A stretch of 64,000 nt of DNA from positions 26,131 through 90,130 of the forward strand of contig NZ_JADMUH010000006.1 in the NCBI RefSeq assembly GCF_015546995.1. The letters run 5' to 3'. The first letter of the stretch is position 1. Every line of letters starts with the position of its first letter. A model generated the notes under the pieces. The model saw only the letters and a program-made list of their open reading frames with translations. It was not told the origin of the DNA and did not search any database. Of the stretch, positions 28,465-37,551 are shown piece by piece. The DNA comes from Streptococcus infantis. Lineage in GTDB: Bacteria; Bacillota; Bacilli; Lactobacillales; Streptococcaceae. A program made the translations under genes and the position numbers.

Positions 28465-29406
28465 CTAGTCTAATTTTGGCTTGTAGAAGGAACGATTGTC
28501 CATTGCGAAGACTTTATTGGTCATTTCACCCTCATCAACAAGAGCCAGAGCTGTTGACATCATCATCATACTCGCATCCAAATTATCAATCATATGAATA
28601 ATTTCAGCTTCCATCACACGAGGACGAACAGGACTACCATACTCAAGCAAACCATGGTGGCTGAGAATCACATGGCGCAGAAGCACCACTTCTTCTCGAG
28701 TATCGTCAATGCCAAGTTCCATAACCGCTTTGGTAATCTCGCTATCAATCAAGGCGATATGCCCGATAAGATTTCCTCTCACTGTATACTCTGTCTGGTC
28801 GGGACCTGTTAACTCAATAACCTTAGCCAGGTCATGAAGCATAATTCCTGCATAGAGCAAGCTCTTATTGAGTTGTGGGTAGACATCTGCAATTGCCTCT
28901 GCTAAACGAACCATAGTCGCTGTATGATAAGCAAGCCCTGTTTCAAAGGCATGGTGGTTGGTTTTTGCAGCTGGATAAGAATAAAATTCTTTATCATATT
29001 TGGTATAGAGGGCCCGAACGATTCGTTGCCAGATGGGATTTTCAATCTTGAAAATCATCTGTGCCATGTACTCACGGATTTCTTTAACATCCACTGGTGA
29101 TTTGACCTTGAAGTCTGCTGGGTCATTGGGTTCGCCAGGCTGAGGTAAGCGAAGGGTAATTTGATTTACCTGTGGAGTGTTGTTGTAAACTTCACGACGC
29201 CCTTGCATGTGGACAACTTTTCCTGCAGTAAAGGCCTCAACGTTATGAGGTTGGGCATCCCAGAGCTTTCCTTCGATTTCCCCACTATCATCTTGGAAGG
29301 TGAAAGCTAGGTAATTTTTCCCAGCACGCGTCTGTCTCAGATCGGCTGATTTGATCAGGTAAAAGCCCTCGAACAGTTCATCTTTTTTCATGTGACTAAT
29401 CTTCAT
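28465..29406 (-). CDS. yhaM: 3'-5' exoribonuclease YhaM family
   Basis: 313 residues: N-terminal OB-fold nucleic-acid domain (about 15-95) and HD domain (about 155-280) with HHAFETGLAYHT, LHDLAK and SHHGLLE metal motifs. YhaM trims RNA 3' ends in Firmicutes; the older name is Cbf1/CMP-binding factor. I start at MKISHMKKDEL (29406), which overlaps the rmuC stop by 11 bp and gives the family length. Confidence 0.92.
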   Translation of the reverse strand: MKISHMKKDELFEGFYLIKSADLRQTRAGKNYLAFTFQDDSGEIEGKLWDAQPHNVEAFTAGKVVHMQGRREVYNNTPQVNQITLRLPQPGEPNDPADFKVKSPVDVKEIREYMAQMIFKIENPIWQRIVRALYTKYDKEFYSYPAAKTNHHAFETGLAYHTATMVRLAEAIADVYPQLNKSLLYAGIMLHDLAKVIELTGPDQTEYTVRGNLIGHIALIDSEITKAVMELGIDDTREEVVLLRHVILSHHGLLEYGSPVRPRVMEAEIIHMIDNLDASMMMMSTALALVDEGEMTNKVFAMDNRSFYKPKLD

Positions 29407-30652
29407 ATTCTTCCTCATCTTCTTGGAACTGGAGCAAATCAAGCATAGACTCACCTTCTGACAATTCAATATGTCGGAGAGTTCGCTCGATAGCTGAAGT
29501 ACGTCGGTTTAACAATTCATCAATATTACCAGTGGCATGTTGGAGGTGTTTTTGCGCTTTAACCAGAATACCACCAAACTTGCCAAATTCGGTTTTGACG
29601 TTGGCTAGAGTTTGGCTAATATGGTCAGCACTCTTTTGGATATTTAGAGTTTTGAAGCCAACCGATAGGGAGTTGAGCAGGGCTGATAGGGTACTTGGTC
29701 CTGCAACGATAATCTGCTCTTCCCGTCTCAAACCATCAAAGAAAATCGGATTTCTAACGATTTCTGAGTAAAGACCTTCTGTCGGAACAAACAGAACTCC
29801 AAAATTGGTCGTCCTTGGCGGTGCTATGTACTTGTTCTTGATATCTTTGGCAAAACGCTTAACGCTTGTTTGGAGTGATTTGCGACAACTTTCGATCTCT
29901 TCCTTATCACCTGCTTCATAGGCTTCTTCAAGGCGGTAATAAGCTGCCAGTGGAAACTTAGAGTCAATTGGTAGATAAACATATTCCTGGTCACCTTGCC
30001 CAGGCAACTTGATGGCGTACTCGACTCGCTCACTCGAATTTTCAACTGTTGCAAATTCTCGTTCATACTGAGCAGGCGTCATGATATCTTCGATAATCTG
30101 CCCCAATTGTAATTCTCCTAGAATTCCTCTAGTTTTTGTACCAGATAAGACCTTATTAAGAGCGCCGACATCACGGGCAACCGTCTGCATTTCTCCAAGG
30201 CCGCGATTGACAGATTCCAATTGCTTGGAAACTGTCTCGAAAGACGCTTGCAAGCGTGTCTGCAAGGTCTTTTCTAACTTTTCCTCGACCGTTTGGCGCA
30301 TCTGCTCTAAACGTTGCTCATTTGACTCCTGCAAGGCCTGTAGTCGTTGGTCAGTCTTATCTCTGGTTTGGAGGAGGTTTTCATTCATCTCCTGTCGAAC
30401 CTGGGTAAGACCTTGGTGCAATTCGATTCGCACCTCCTGCAAACGGTCGCTAACAGCCACTTCTAGATTTTTTTGGTCCAGCTGGCTTGCTTGTCGCGCT
30501 TGTTCAAATCGATAATCTAACTGGTCTGAAAGGTTATCTGCCTGGTCTTCTAAACTTTTGGCCAGGTATTTCTCCTGCTTTTCTTGCCTCTGCCAAATAA
30601 GAAAGAGGCCGGCTAGGTTAGCAATTAGTAACAGTAGTAATATAATCTCCAT
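29396..30652 (-). CDS. rmuC: DNA recombination protein RmuC
   Basis: 418 residues: N-terminal membrane anchor (about 2-19, IILLLLLIANLAGLFLIW), a long coiled coil rich in Gln/Glu/Leu (about 25-170) and a C-terminal RmuC domain (about 180-400). In E. coli RmuC limits DNA inversions at short inverted repeats; mechanism is unclear. Start 30652 lies 1 bp past the thiN stop. Confidence 0.93.
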   Translation of the reverse strand: MEIILLLLLIANLAGLFLIWQRQEKQEKYLAKSLEDQADNLSDQLDYRFEQARQASQLDQKNLEVAVSDRLQEVRIELHQGLTQVRQEMNENLLQTRDKTDQRLQALQESNEQRLEQMRQTVEEKLEKTLQTRLQASFETVSKQLESVNRGLGEMQTVARDVGALNKVLSGTKTRGILGELQLGQIIEDIMTPAQYEREFATVENSSERVEYAIKLPGQGDQEYVYLPIDSKFPLAAYYRLEEAYEAGDKEEIESCRKSLQTSVKRFAKDIKNKYIAPPRTTNFGVLFVPTEGLYSEIVRNPIFFDGLRREEQIIVAGPSTLSALLNSLSVGFKTLNIQKSADHISQTLANVKTEFGKFGGILVKAQKHLQHATGNIDELLNRRTSAIERTLRHIELSEGESMLDLLQFQEDEEEYED

Positions 30653-30653
30653 C

Positions 30654-31316
30654 CTATCTCCTGTCCTTGCTATGCAGTACAACCACATAGCCATCTGGGC
30701 AAGTCACCGAAACTTCCCTATCTATATATTCGTTAGAAGCGTAAACTTTCTTAAAGAAAAAATTCGCCTCAGTCAATTCATACTTGGCTCCGATAATAGT
30801 CAACTGACTATCCCTCACAGGCATAAAAGCAAGATAATCATAGTCCAAACGTGGTTCTAGCTGACTGGTCCCTTCTGGGCAATAGCTAATCAAGTTTTGC
30901 CCATCCTCAATCTCTATTTGGCGCATATAGGGTGCCAATTTGGGATTGCTGGGTAGAAAGACATTGGCCAGCATATGGTCAATACGACCACCTAGGGCAC
31001 CAAAAATGGTCACCTGAGCTTGAGGATTTTTTTCAAAAATCGTTAGAAGCGCCAGTTCCAGATCGGTATCATCCTTCTCTGGCTGAGCTTGGACAAAATG
31101 TTGCGAACGTTCTTGAATCAACTGACGTTCTTCTACAGTCACAGAATCAAAATCCCCAACTGCTAAAGCAAGAGGAAGTTCTTCTTCCAATACCCAGAGT
31201 GAGCCTCGATCCACACCGACAAAACAGTCAAAATCTGTCCGGTAGTGACCGCGGTCTCCCCCTGCAAAAACTGCAGCTTTAGTCCAGTTGATTTCTGAGA
31301 GTTTGCACTCGTTCAT
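30654..31316 (-). CDS. thiN: Thiamine diphosphokinase
   Basis: Makes thiamine diphosphate from thiamine and ATP. 220 residues with TPK catalytic motifs FVGVDRGS, ALAVGDFDSV and KDDTDLELAL in the N-terminal half and GALGGRIDHMLANVFL; the C-terminal half is the vitamin-B1-binding domain. I choose 31316 because GGGAG lies 6 nt upstream. It overlaps the rpe 3' end by 38 bp. Confidence 0.9.
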   Translation of the reverse strand: MNECKLSEINWTKAAVFAGGDRGHYRTDFDCFVGVDRGSLWVLEEELPLALAVGDFDSVTVEERQLIQERSQHFVQAQPEKDDTDLELALLTIFEKNPQAQVTIFGALGGRIDHMLANVFLPSNPKLAPYMRQIEIEDGQNLISYCPEGTSQLEPRLDYDYLAFMPVRDSQLTIIGAKYELTEANFFFKKVYASNEYIDREVSVTCPDGYVVVLHSKDRR

Positions 31317-31935
31317 TGACATCTCCCTTAAAGACATAAGATCCCGCTACAAAAACTGTAGCGCCAGCTTCTTTGGCTTGAGCAATGGTTTGGTCATCAA
31401 TACCACCATCGACTTCGATTTCAAAGTTCAAGCCTTTTTCCTCACGAAGGGCAACCAACTCACGAACCTTGTCCATGGTTTCAGGGAGAAAGGCTTGCCC
31501 ACCAAATCCAGGGTTCACTGTCATGACTAAGACTTGGTCAACTAGGTGAAGCACATGTTTAATCGCCTCAACAGGCGTACCAGGATTGATGACGACCGAA
31601 GGTTTGACACCGAGAGAACGAATCTTTTGAAGAGCTCCATGGATGTGAGGCGTTGCTTCTACGTGAATGCTGATGATGTCAGCTCCTGCACGCGCAAAAT
31701 CCTCTAAATGATGTTCGGGATTTGATACCATCAAGTGGCAGTCAAAGACCATCTTACTATGAGGTCGAAGACTTTCGACTACACCTGCACCAAAGCTGAT
31801 CTGAGGTACAAAGTGACCATCCATGATATCGATATGGGCGTATTCTGCCCCAGTTGCTTCTAGGCGTTTAATTTCACGTTCAAAGTTGGCATAATCTGCT
31901 GCCAGAATTGACGGAGCAATCTTGTATTGAGACAT
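31279..31935 (-). CDS. rpe: Ribulose-phosphate 3-epimerase
   Basis: Interconverts ribulose-5-P and xylulose-5-P in the pentose phosphate pathway. 218 residues, TIM barrel starting MSQYKIAPSILAADYANF, with metal and catalytic motifs HIDIMDGHFVP, DCHLMV, MTVNPGFGGQAF and EVDGGI. Start 31935 has AAGGAG just upstream; the longer frame lies in rsgA. Confidence 0.95.
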   Translation of the reverse strand: MSQYKIAPSILAADYANFEREIKRLEATGAEYAHIDIMDGHFVPQISFGAGVVESLRPHSKMVFDCHLMVSNPEHHLEDFARAGADIISIHVEATPHIHGALQKIRSLGVKPSVVINPGTPVEAIKHVLHLVDQVLVMTVNPGFGGQAFLPETMDKVRELVALREEKGLNFEIEVDGGIDDQTIAQAKEAGATVFVAGSYVFKGDVNERVQTLRNQLD

Positions 31936-31945
31936 AGGTTTCTCC

Positions 31946-32824
31946 TTATTTTGGAATTTTTTTGCTGACTTTTTTATAGGTTTCTCTGCGATTTTCAATC
32001 TCACTGAGGAATTGCAGATAGTTGTCGAAACGGAAGTTTGCAATGATCCCCTCTTCTACTGCTGGTTTCACTGCACAAGATGGCTCATGAGTATGCGTAC
32101 AAGTACGGAACTTACAGTCGCGACTGACACTAGCAATCTCTGGAAAGGCCTGGTTCAGCTCTTCCGCACTTGATACTTCATAATCTAGCGACGAAAAACC
32201 TGGTGTATCTGCAATTTTACCACCATTAAGGTTGTAAAAACTAACAGCTCGAGTAGTATGGCGACCACGACCTAGACTGTCTGAGATTTCTCCTGTTTCG
32301 AGATTGAGGTCAGGTGCAATTTTATTAAGCAGGGTTGACTTTCCAACACCTGTCTGCCCCATAAAAACTGTCACTTTGTCTGTCAACAAGGGCAAGAGTT
32401 CCTCTTTACTAGTCACAAAATCGTAACCAATAGCACGATAGGTCTGCTCGTAAAAATCCAGTTCTCCCCCATCTTCCAGTAAGTCCATCTTGGAAATATA
32501 GACGATAGGATGAATGCCCTTGTGCTCTAAAAGAACCAAGAAACGATCCAACAAGTTGCTATTAAAATCAGGTTCTTTAACGGACATAATGACAACGGCT
32601 TGGTCAATATTGACAATGGGTGGACGAACCAGACTATTTTTTCGTTCATGAATTTCCAATATATAGCCTTCTGAGTTCTCCTCTGCAGAAAAATCTACCC
32701 AATCTCCAACATAGGGCGTATGGCCTTTTTTACGAAAATTCCCACGTGCGCGTGTTTGATAAACCTTGCCATCACTCTCCACATAGTAGAAACCCGCCAA
32801 GGCTTTAATGATTTGTCCCTGCAT
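31946..32824 (-). CDS. rsgA: Ribosome small subunit-dependent GTPase A
   Basis: Late 30S assembly factor. 292 residues: OB-fold (about 1-65), circularly permuted GTPase with the G4 motif (ISKMDLL) before G1 ([13 protein letters not shown]) and G3 ([10 protein letters not shown]), and a C-terminal zinc finger ([16 protein letters not shown]). Start at MQGQII (32824), 1 bp past the ksgA stop. Confidence 0.95.
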   Translation of the reverse strand: MQGQIIKALAGFYYVESDGKVYQTRARGNFRKKGHTPYVGDWVDFSAEENSEGYILEIHERKNSLVRPPIVNIDQAVVIMSVKEPDFNSNLLDRFLVLLEHKGIHPIVYISKMDLLEDGGELDFYEQTYRAIGYDFVTSKEELLPLLTDKVTVFMGQTGVGKSTLLNKIAPDLNLETGEISDSLGRGRHTTRAVSFYNLNGGKIADTPGFSSLDYEVSSAEELNQAFPEIASVSRDCKFRTCTHTHEPSCAVKPAVEEGIIANFRFDNYLQFLSEIENRRETYKKVSKKIPK

Positions 32825-32825
32825 C

Positions 32826-33698
32826 TTAGAGCCCTTGTCCTTTAAGCGCATCTGCTAGACTGGCAAATTCTTCTAAGCCCAGAGCTTCACCACGTACACT
32901 CGGTGACAAGCCCGCTTGATCTAAAGCCTTTGTCAGTTTGTCCTTGATCTCCTCAGTTTTCCCAAAGTAACCTGTCAAGTTGTTCCACAAGGTCTTGCGA
33001 CGATGGGTGAAACTAGCCTTGGAAACCTTAAAGAAGAAGTTCTCGTCTTCAACTGCTACAGCTGGTTCTGGACGGCGCACCATTTTCAGGATAGCCGAGT
33101 CCACGTTGGGCGCTGGCACAAATACTGTACGAGGCACGATAAAGGCAACCTTGGCCGTCATATAATACTGAACTGCAATTGACAAGCTACCGTAAGCCTT
33201 GGTATTTGGCTTAGCAGAGATACGATCTGCCACTTCTTTTTGCATCATGACCACAAATTCACTAAAAGGAATGCCACTCTCGATTAAGTGCATGAGAATA
33301 GGCGTCGTGATATAGTAAGGCAAGTTGGCTACTACCTTAATAGGCAGGTCAGGGTTTTTAAGATTTTGGATATGCTGCGCCAAGTCAACCTTTAGAATAT
33401 CCTCGTTGACTACGGTCACATTGTCAAAATCACGCAGGGTATCCGCTAGAATTGGTACCAAACGGTGGTCAATCTCAAAGGCCATGACTTGAGCTGCACG
33501 CTCAGCTAAAAACTCAGTCAAGGCACCAATCCCTGGACCAATTTCAATGACATTGACCTGATCATCAATCTCAGCCGTATCCACAATTTTTTGAAGGATA
33601 TTGGTATCGGTCAAGAAATTTTGCCCGAAGGATTTTTTAAAGGTAAAACCGTGACGCTCCAGCACTGCCTTGGTCACGCTATAATCTGCAATTCTCAT
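32826..33698 (-). CDS. rsmA: 16S rRNA dimethyladenosine transferase KsgA
   Basis: Dimethylates A1518 and A1519 of 16S rRNA. 290 residues, with SAM loop [25 protein letters not shown] catalytic motif and a C-terminal helical domain. Heads a tightly packed unit rsmA-rsgA-rpe-thiN-rmuC-yhaM, with gaps of 1 to 11 bp or overlaps throughout. Confidence 0.96.
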   Translation of the reverse strand: MRIADYSVTKAVLERHGFTFKKSFGQNFLTDTNILQKIVDTAEIDDQVNVIEIGPGIGALTEFLAERAAQVMAFEIDHRLVPILADTLRDFDNVTVVNEDILKVDLAQHIQNLKNPDLPIKVVANLPYYITTPILMHLIESGIPFSEFVVMMQKEVADRISAKPNTKAYGSLSIAVQYYMTAKVAFIVPRTVFVPAPNVDSAILKMVRRPEPAVAVEDENFFFKVSKASFTHRRKTLWNNLTGYFGKTEEIKDKLTKALDQAGLSPSVRGEALGLEEFASLADALKGQGL

Positions 33699-33717
33699 TT
33701 ATTCTCTTTTCTAATTA

Positions 33718-34428
33718 TTAGCTAAAAATAATATATAGAAACCACATAATTCCTGCCAACAAAATCCAAAATACAAATAGAACACGATGCTTGTTCGCTT
33801 TTGTATCGGCTCCAGTCATGTCGCCCCCTTGCTTATCTTCTTGGGGGTTCATTTTCTTCAATTCATCCTGATATGCAACCGAATCTAGAATATTGTCTTC
33901 TGGCAATAATTCTGAAGCGTAATAATCAGGAAAACCCATAGCAAGGCCTATTAAGTTCTCATCCGTTAGAGAAAAGTCTAAATCTTTGGGTTGATTTTCC
34001 CGAATAGCTCGGATATTTTTTAACAGTTTATCAGCGACTACAGAGACTTGGTCCATAAAAACTACATCCAAAAGATCAAATCCTAACACATCACCATCTT
34101 TTACGTTTGCAAGAATATAACGAACAAAGGCATCATATAGTTTCAAGGCTTGTGGGACATTCTCTTCTAAAAAAGAGCGGTTTTGGAGGGCACTTTGCCG
34201 GAATTTTTCAATAGGAAGCAAGATATCTACATTCTGCTCTTGGTAAAATCTTTCTGCTTGCTCTTCATCTTCTTCGAGTTCTTCTGCTGTTTCCCAGAGA
34301 GCAATAGGAGCTTTTAAGTCTTCTTCATCCCAAAACAATTGCCAAAAATAGGGTATCGTGTAGATGCCTTCTGTTAAGATACGAGCTTCATCTCCGTTTT
34401 TTAAGTAAATATAACTTCTATTCGCCAT
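33718..34428 (-). CDS. Hypothetical protein with C-terminal membrane anchor
   Basis: 236 residues starting MANRSYIYLKNGDEARILTE. The first 200 residues are soluble and acidic (ETAEELEEDEEQAE near 45), a short Gln/Asp/Gly-rich linker follows, and the last 20 residues (VLFVFWILLAGIMWFLYIIF) are one membrane helix, so it is tail-anchored. I recognise no domain. It follows the SseB-like gene by 89 bp and precedes ksgA, and is likely co-expressed with both. Confidence 0.75.
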   Translation of the reverse strand: MANRSYIYLKNGDEARILTEGIYTIPYFWQLFWDEEDLKAPIALWETAEELEEDEEQAERFYQEQNVDILLPIEKFRQSALQNRSFLEENVPQALKLYDAFVRYILANVKDGDVLGFDLLDVVFMDQVSVVADKLLKNIRAIRENQPKDLDFSLTDENLIGLAMGFPDYYASELLPEDNILDSVAYQDELKKMNPQEDKQGGDMTGADTKANKHRVLFVFWILLAGIMWFLYIIFS

Positions 34429-34517
34429 TCCATTTCCTTTCAAAATCTTTGAAAAAGGTTAGTGGTTCAAGTAGGATATAGATAAAACTATAAAGTTTCC
34501 CAATGTAAAGAAACTCT

Positions 34518-35945
34518 CTAATCTTGAGCTCTTCCTTCTTGTTCCTCACTAAGTTTTTGCATGTCTCTAAAAGCTGTTAGGCTAACATAGGCACCCGCTT
34601 CATAGTATTCCGTTGGGTTTATAGCATAGTCAAAGCCTTCAATCATGCCTCCAGCTTCTTCAATCATGCCATTCCATTTTTCATCAAAAACCATTCTCAG
34701 ACGTTTCCAATCTGTAAATACTGGAACAGAGTTTCGCCCATCTTTTCCTTCTTTAACTGGAATGTTGAAACTAGAATCTTTTTCCAAGACAAAGGAGCTT
34801 ACTTCCTGACTATCGTCCTTAAATTCCGAAGTAGCATCTAAAGGAATTAGGAACTTTGCTTTCGGCATAGCTTCCGAAAAGAACTTATAATAGAGCTTAT
34901 AAATTACTTCTTCATCTTCTGTTGTCGGGCTATCCAATTGTCCCATCAACAACATCCATCTTACTAGGTCAGGATTCATGACAGGCACTTGTATTTCTGG
35001 TAAATCAGAAAAATCTGGTTTTTGAACCAAGGCAGAGGCACTGATGCTGACTTCCTTGGAATTAAAGATTGCTCCCAAGGCACCATTTAGGTAAAAGGCT
35101 GTCCCTAGGAAATTTTCAATCCCTTTTTTATCTTCCGTATTTTCAATCAGTTTGACGACTGAGTTTGGTCGGCTGTCAATGGTTTCCTTGAATTGGCGAT
35201 ACCAAGATGGTGTCAAAAGCATAATCATGGGATCAGTGCAGAGATACCCTTCTTCTCCTCTGTCATAGGTCGTTGAAAAGAGGTAAGGCTCGCCTGTTTT
35301 TTCTGAATAAACTGCATAAACTGCATCTGCTTCTAAGAGCTTATCTTTAACGATTTCCGCTAGACGTTCCAACTTGCGAGTGTTGGATTGATAGCTTTCT
35401 TCACTTTCAGTTTCCTGATTTTGACGGCATTTCCATAAAAAGAGACGTAAAATCTCTACGCTGTCATCAAGACTAGCTGCCAAATAGTCTTCATTTGTTA
35501 ACTGACCCTCTTGGATGGCTACAAAAGCACGATAAAGAGCATCTGAATAGCTAGATAATTTTTGCTCTTCCTCAATACCTGAACTAAAGAGCACACTTCC
35601 TTTTTTCAGTTTATCCAAAGAAGGAATCCTATCAACCACTAGATGGGCAAGAACTTCATCAGTTAGACTATCTGCATCTTTGTTTTGACTGCTAAGTTTT
35701 TTAACCTCTACAGTGCCAAGACTTCCCATTCCTTGGTCGGGATTGCAAAACTGCAACTGATCTCCAACCTTGAGCCTACCTTCTAAACTCCCAACAATCA
35801 ATAATTGGTTCGTTTCCTTCATCGGGAACAAATCTAGAACACCTACGCAAGCATTGCCTTTCGCCTCTTCTGCTTCCTTATTGGATTCCGTTATTTCAGT
35901 TGGTTTTGTTGCTTCTGTCTTTTTTAAAAAATCAAAGATTCCCAT
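34518..35945 (-). CDS. SseB C-terminal-domain protein with N-terminal EF-Tu domain-2-like barrel
   Basis: 475 residues. Residues about 32-85 (GVLDLFPMKETNQLLIVGSLEGRLKVGDQLQF) look like a translation-factor domain-2 beta barrel. Residues about 345-470 (AKFLIPLDATSEF ... VPVFTDWKRLRM) match SseB C-terminal regions. The middle is unassigned. SseB-type domains occur in secretion-system and toxin-neighbourhood proteins, but role here is unknown. It sits with the tail-anchored gene between rnmV and ksgA, which are usually adjacent, so the pair looks like a lineage insertion. TACAAT lies upstream of its start. Confidence 0.7.
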   Translation of the reverse strand: MGIFDFLKKTEATKPTEITESNKEAEEAKGNACVGVLDLFPMKETNQLLIVGSLEGRLKVGDQLQFCNPDQGMGSLGTVEVKKLSSQNKDADSLTDEVLAHLVVDRIPSLDKLKKGSVLFSSGIEEEQKLSSYSDALYRAFVAIQEGQLTNEDYLAASLDDSVEILRLFLWKCRQNQETESEESYQSNTRKLERLAEIVKDKLLEADAVYAVYSEKTGEPYLFSTTYDRGEEGYLCTDPMIMLLTPSWYRQFKETIDSRPNSVVKLIENTEDKKGIENFLGTAFYLNGALGAIFNSKEVSISASALVQKPDFSDLPEIQVPVMNPDLVRWMLLMGQLDSPTTEDEEVIYKLYYKFFSEAMPKAKFLIPLDATSEFKDDSQEVSSFVLEKDSSFNIPVKEGKDGRNSVPVFTDWKRLRMVFDEKWNGMIEEAGGMIEGFDYAINPTEYYEAGAYVSLTAFRDMQKLSEEQEGRAQD

Positions 35946-36078
35946 AACTTTTCCTCACCATCTCCACTTAGCTCAATTCCTACGGAGTCACTTTTCTAAT
36001 GCTTGCTACCAAGCCTGATTAAACCGTATATGATTACTTCTATTGTATCATATTCCCTCCACATTTTGGGGGAGTTTC

Positions 36079-36642
36079 TCAATCCTCATATGATTTCATA
36101 GTTTCTTCAACTTCAGCTAGACTTATCCCAAATAACTCTAAACGTTTAAGGAGTTGTTTCCCATTGGAATAACCGATACGAAGACTTTCTCCTAGATATT
36201 CTCTGCGTTTTCGGCTATCTGCCCCGGCTAGAAAACCAAGGCGAATCAAGTCGCTACGGCTAATATCAAAGTCGCTTTCTACTTCAAACTGTTTAGTTAC
36301 TTGTTCTAGTGCTGTCTTCAAGTCTTCGTAGCTAGCATGCTCAATTCCTAGAGAACGTCCCTTGGTCTTAGACTTAGGCACTGCCTCGTCTCGTTTGAGA
36401 AAGGCGTGTTGAACTGTCGGAATGGCCGTCATAATCATCCGACGAATGCGTTCCCCGTTGAAATCAGGATCTGTAAAGACAATCACTCCATGACGCTCAT
36501 GTAAACGTTGAATTCGTTCAAGATCTTGTTCATTGATAGCCGATCCACGAGTCTCATAGGTCTCCACATCAAAATAATGTTTAAGATTGGTCGTATCATC
36601 ACGTCCTTCGACTACGATGACTTGGGAAATTTTCTCTTTCAT
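36079..36642 (-). CDS. rnmV: Ribonuclease M5
   Basis: Matures 5S rRNA precursor at both ends. 187 residues with an N-terminal Toprim domain (IVVEGRDDTTNLKHYF, then IVFTDPDFNGERIRR) that carries the acidic catalytic residues. Its ATG overlaps the tatD stop as ATGA, so translation is coupled to tatD. Confidence 0.95.
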   Translation of the reverse strand: MKEKISQVIVVEGRDDTTNLKHYFDVETYETRGSAINEQDLERIQRLHERHGVIVFTDPDFNGERIRRMIMTAIPTVQHAFLKRDEAVPKSKTKGRSLGIEHASYEDLKTALEQVTKQFEVESDFDISRSDLIRLGFLAGADSRKRREYLGESLRIGYSNGKQLLKRLELFGISLAEVEETMKSYED

Positions 36643-37418
36643 GATTTACTTTCCAATCCAAAGATGCCTTCTGCATTGGCACTTGTCACTGCTGCCAATT
36701 CTTCTGTCGTAATGCCACGCAAGTCCGCAATAAAGTCTACTACATAGCGCGTATAAGCTGTCTTGTTTTCACGACCACGTTTGGGAACGGGTGCCAAGTA
36801 AGGGGCATCCGTTTCTACCAAAATCTTATCCAAAGGCAACTCTTTAGCTGCTTCCTGAATATCTGTTGCCTTCTTGAAAGTCACCACTCCAGAAAAGGAA
36901 ATAATCATCCCAAGATCTACAAACTTCTCCGCCCAATCCAAAGAACCTGAGAATGAGTGCATAATCCCGCCACGAGGACCAACTCCCTCACTCTTAATAA
37001 TCTCATAGGTATCTTCTAGCGCGTCACGGGTGTGAACCACAAAAGGTAAGTCCAGTTCCTTAGACAGCTGAATCTGACGACGGAAAACCTTTTCTTGAAC
37101 TTCCTTAGATGCCGTCATCCAGTGGTAGTCCAAACCAACCTCGCCCAAGGCTACAACTTTTGGATGTTTTAGTTTTTCTAGCAAGTAAGACTCAACATCC
37201 TCTGTATATGTCCCTGCTTCCGTTGGATGCCAGCCAATCGTCGCATAGAGTTGGTCATACTTGTCCACTAGTTCAAGAGCACGCTCAATAGTCGGTTTGT
37301 CAAAACCAACAATATTCATCCGAGTTACACCCATTTCAGCCGCTAAGGCAAGTTCTTCTTCTTCGCGTCCCAAAAATTCTTCCACATTCAAGTGGGTATG
37401 AGTATCAAAAATATCCAA
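36639..37418 (-). CDS. tatD: TatD family metal-dependent hydrolase, 5' end replaced by the integrated element
   Basis: Cytoplasmic TIM-barrel DNase/hydrolase, 259 residues; metal ligands are FDTHTHLN, GEVGLDYHW, HTRDA, MHSFSG and ETDAPYLAP. The start codon is TTG at 37418-37416, reading (TTG)GAT-ATT-TTT-GAT. The other junction keeps ATG-ATT-TTT-GAT, so the undisturbed gene would begin MIFDTHTH, and the element has replaced ATG by TTG and added one residue. A GAAGGA lies 8-9 nt upstream of TTG. Transcription now must come from the element (int side) as the old promoter is 6.4 kb away. Confidence 0.93.
   Translation of the reverse strand: MDIFDTHTHLNVEEFLGREEEELALAAEMGVTRMNIVGFDKPTIERALELVDKYDQLYATIGWHPTEAGTYTEDVESYLLEKLKHPKVVALGEVGLDYHWMTASKEVQEKVFRRQIQLSKELDLPFVVHTRDALEDTYEIIKSEGVGPRGGIMHSFSGSLDWAEKFVDLGMIISFSGVVTFKKATDIQEAAKELPLDKILVETDAPYLAPVPKRGRENKTAYTRYVVDFIADLRGITTEELAAVTSANAEGIFGLESKS
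37396..37412. repeat. Attachment repeat, tatD side
   Basis: GTATGAGTATCAAAAAT; matches the other junction at 16 of 17 bases. It lies within codons 3-8 of tatD as now read, and crossover most likely fell in its last 11 bases. Confidence 0.82.
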
Positions 37419-37518
37419 ACTATATTTCCTTCTCTTTCCTCAATGTTCCTTAGCTACCAAAAGAAAAGACTTTCTCTCTTCTATACTTCCCTATACTTCC
37501 CCTAGTTTCTATTCACTT

Positions 37519-37549
37519 TGGTTAGTACTTGGTTAGTTCTATGGTTAGC
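37519..37549. repeat. Three arm-type repeats near int end
   Basis: TGGTTAGT at 37519 and 37530 and TGGTTAGC at 37542, spaced 11-12 bp, about one helical turn. Same orientation as the pair at the far end. Such repeats bind the N-terminal arm domain of tyrosine integrases. The gap from 37419 also has a tandem CTATACTTCC pair. Confidence 0.7.
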
Positions 37550-37551
37550 AT

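Noticed and set aside
30081..30515. Plus-strand 144-codon frame inside rmuC
   Set aside because: Antisense shadow of the coiled-coil region; Ser/Arg/Cys-rich and without initiation signals.
37419..37551. Tandem CTATACTTCC as part of a CRISPR-like array
   Set aside because: Only two adjacent copies, no spacers, no cas genes anywhere in the window.
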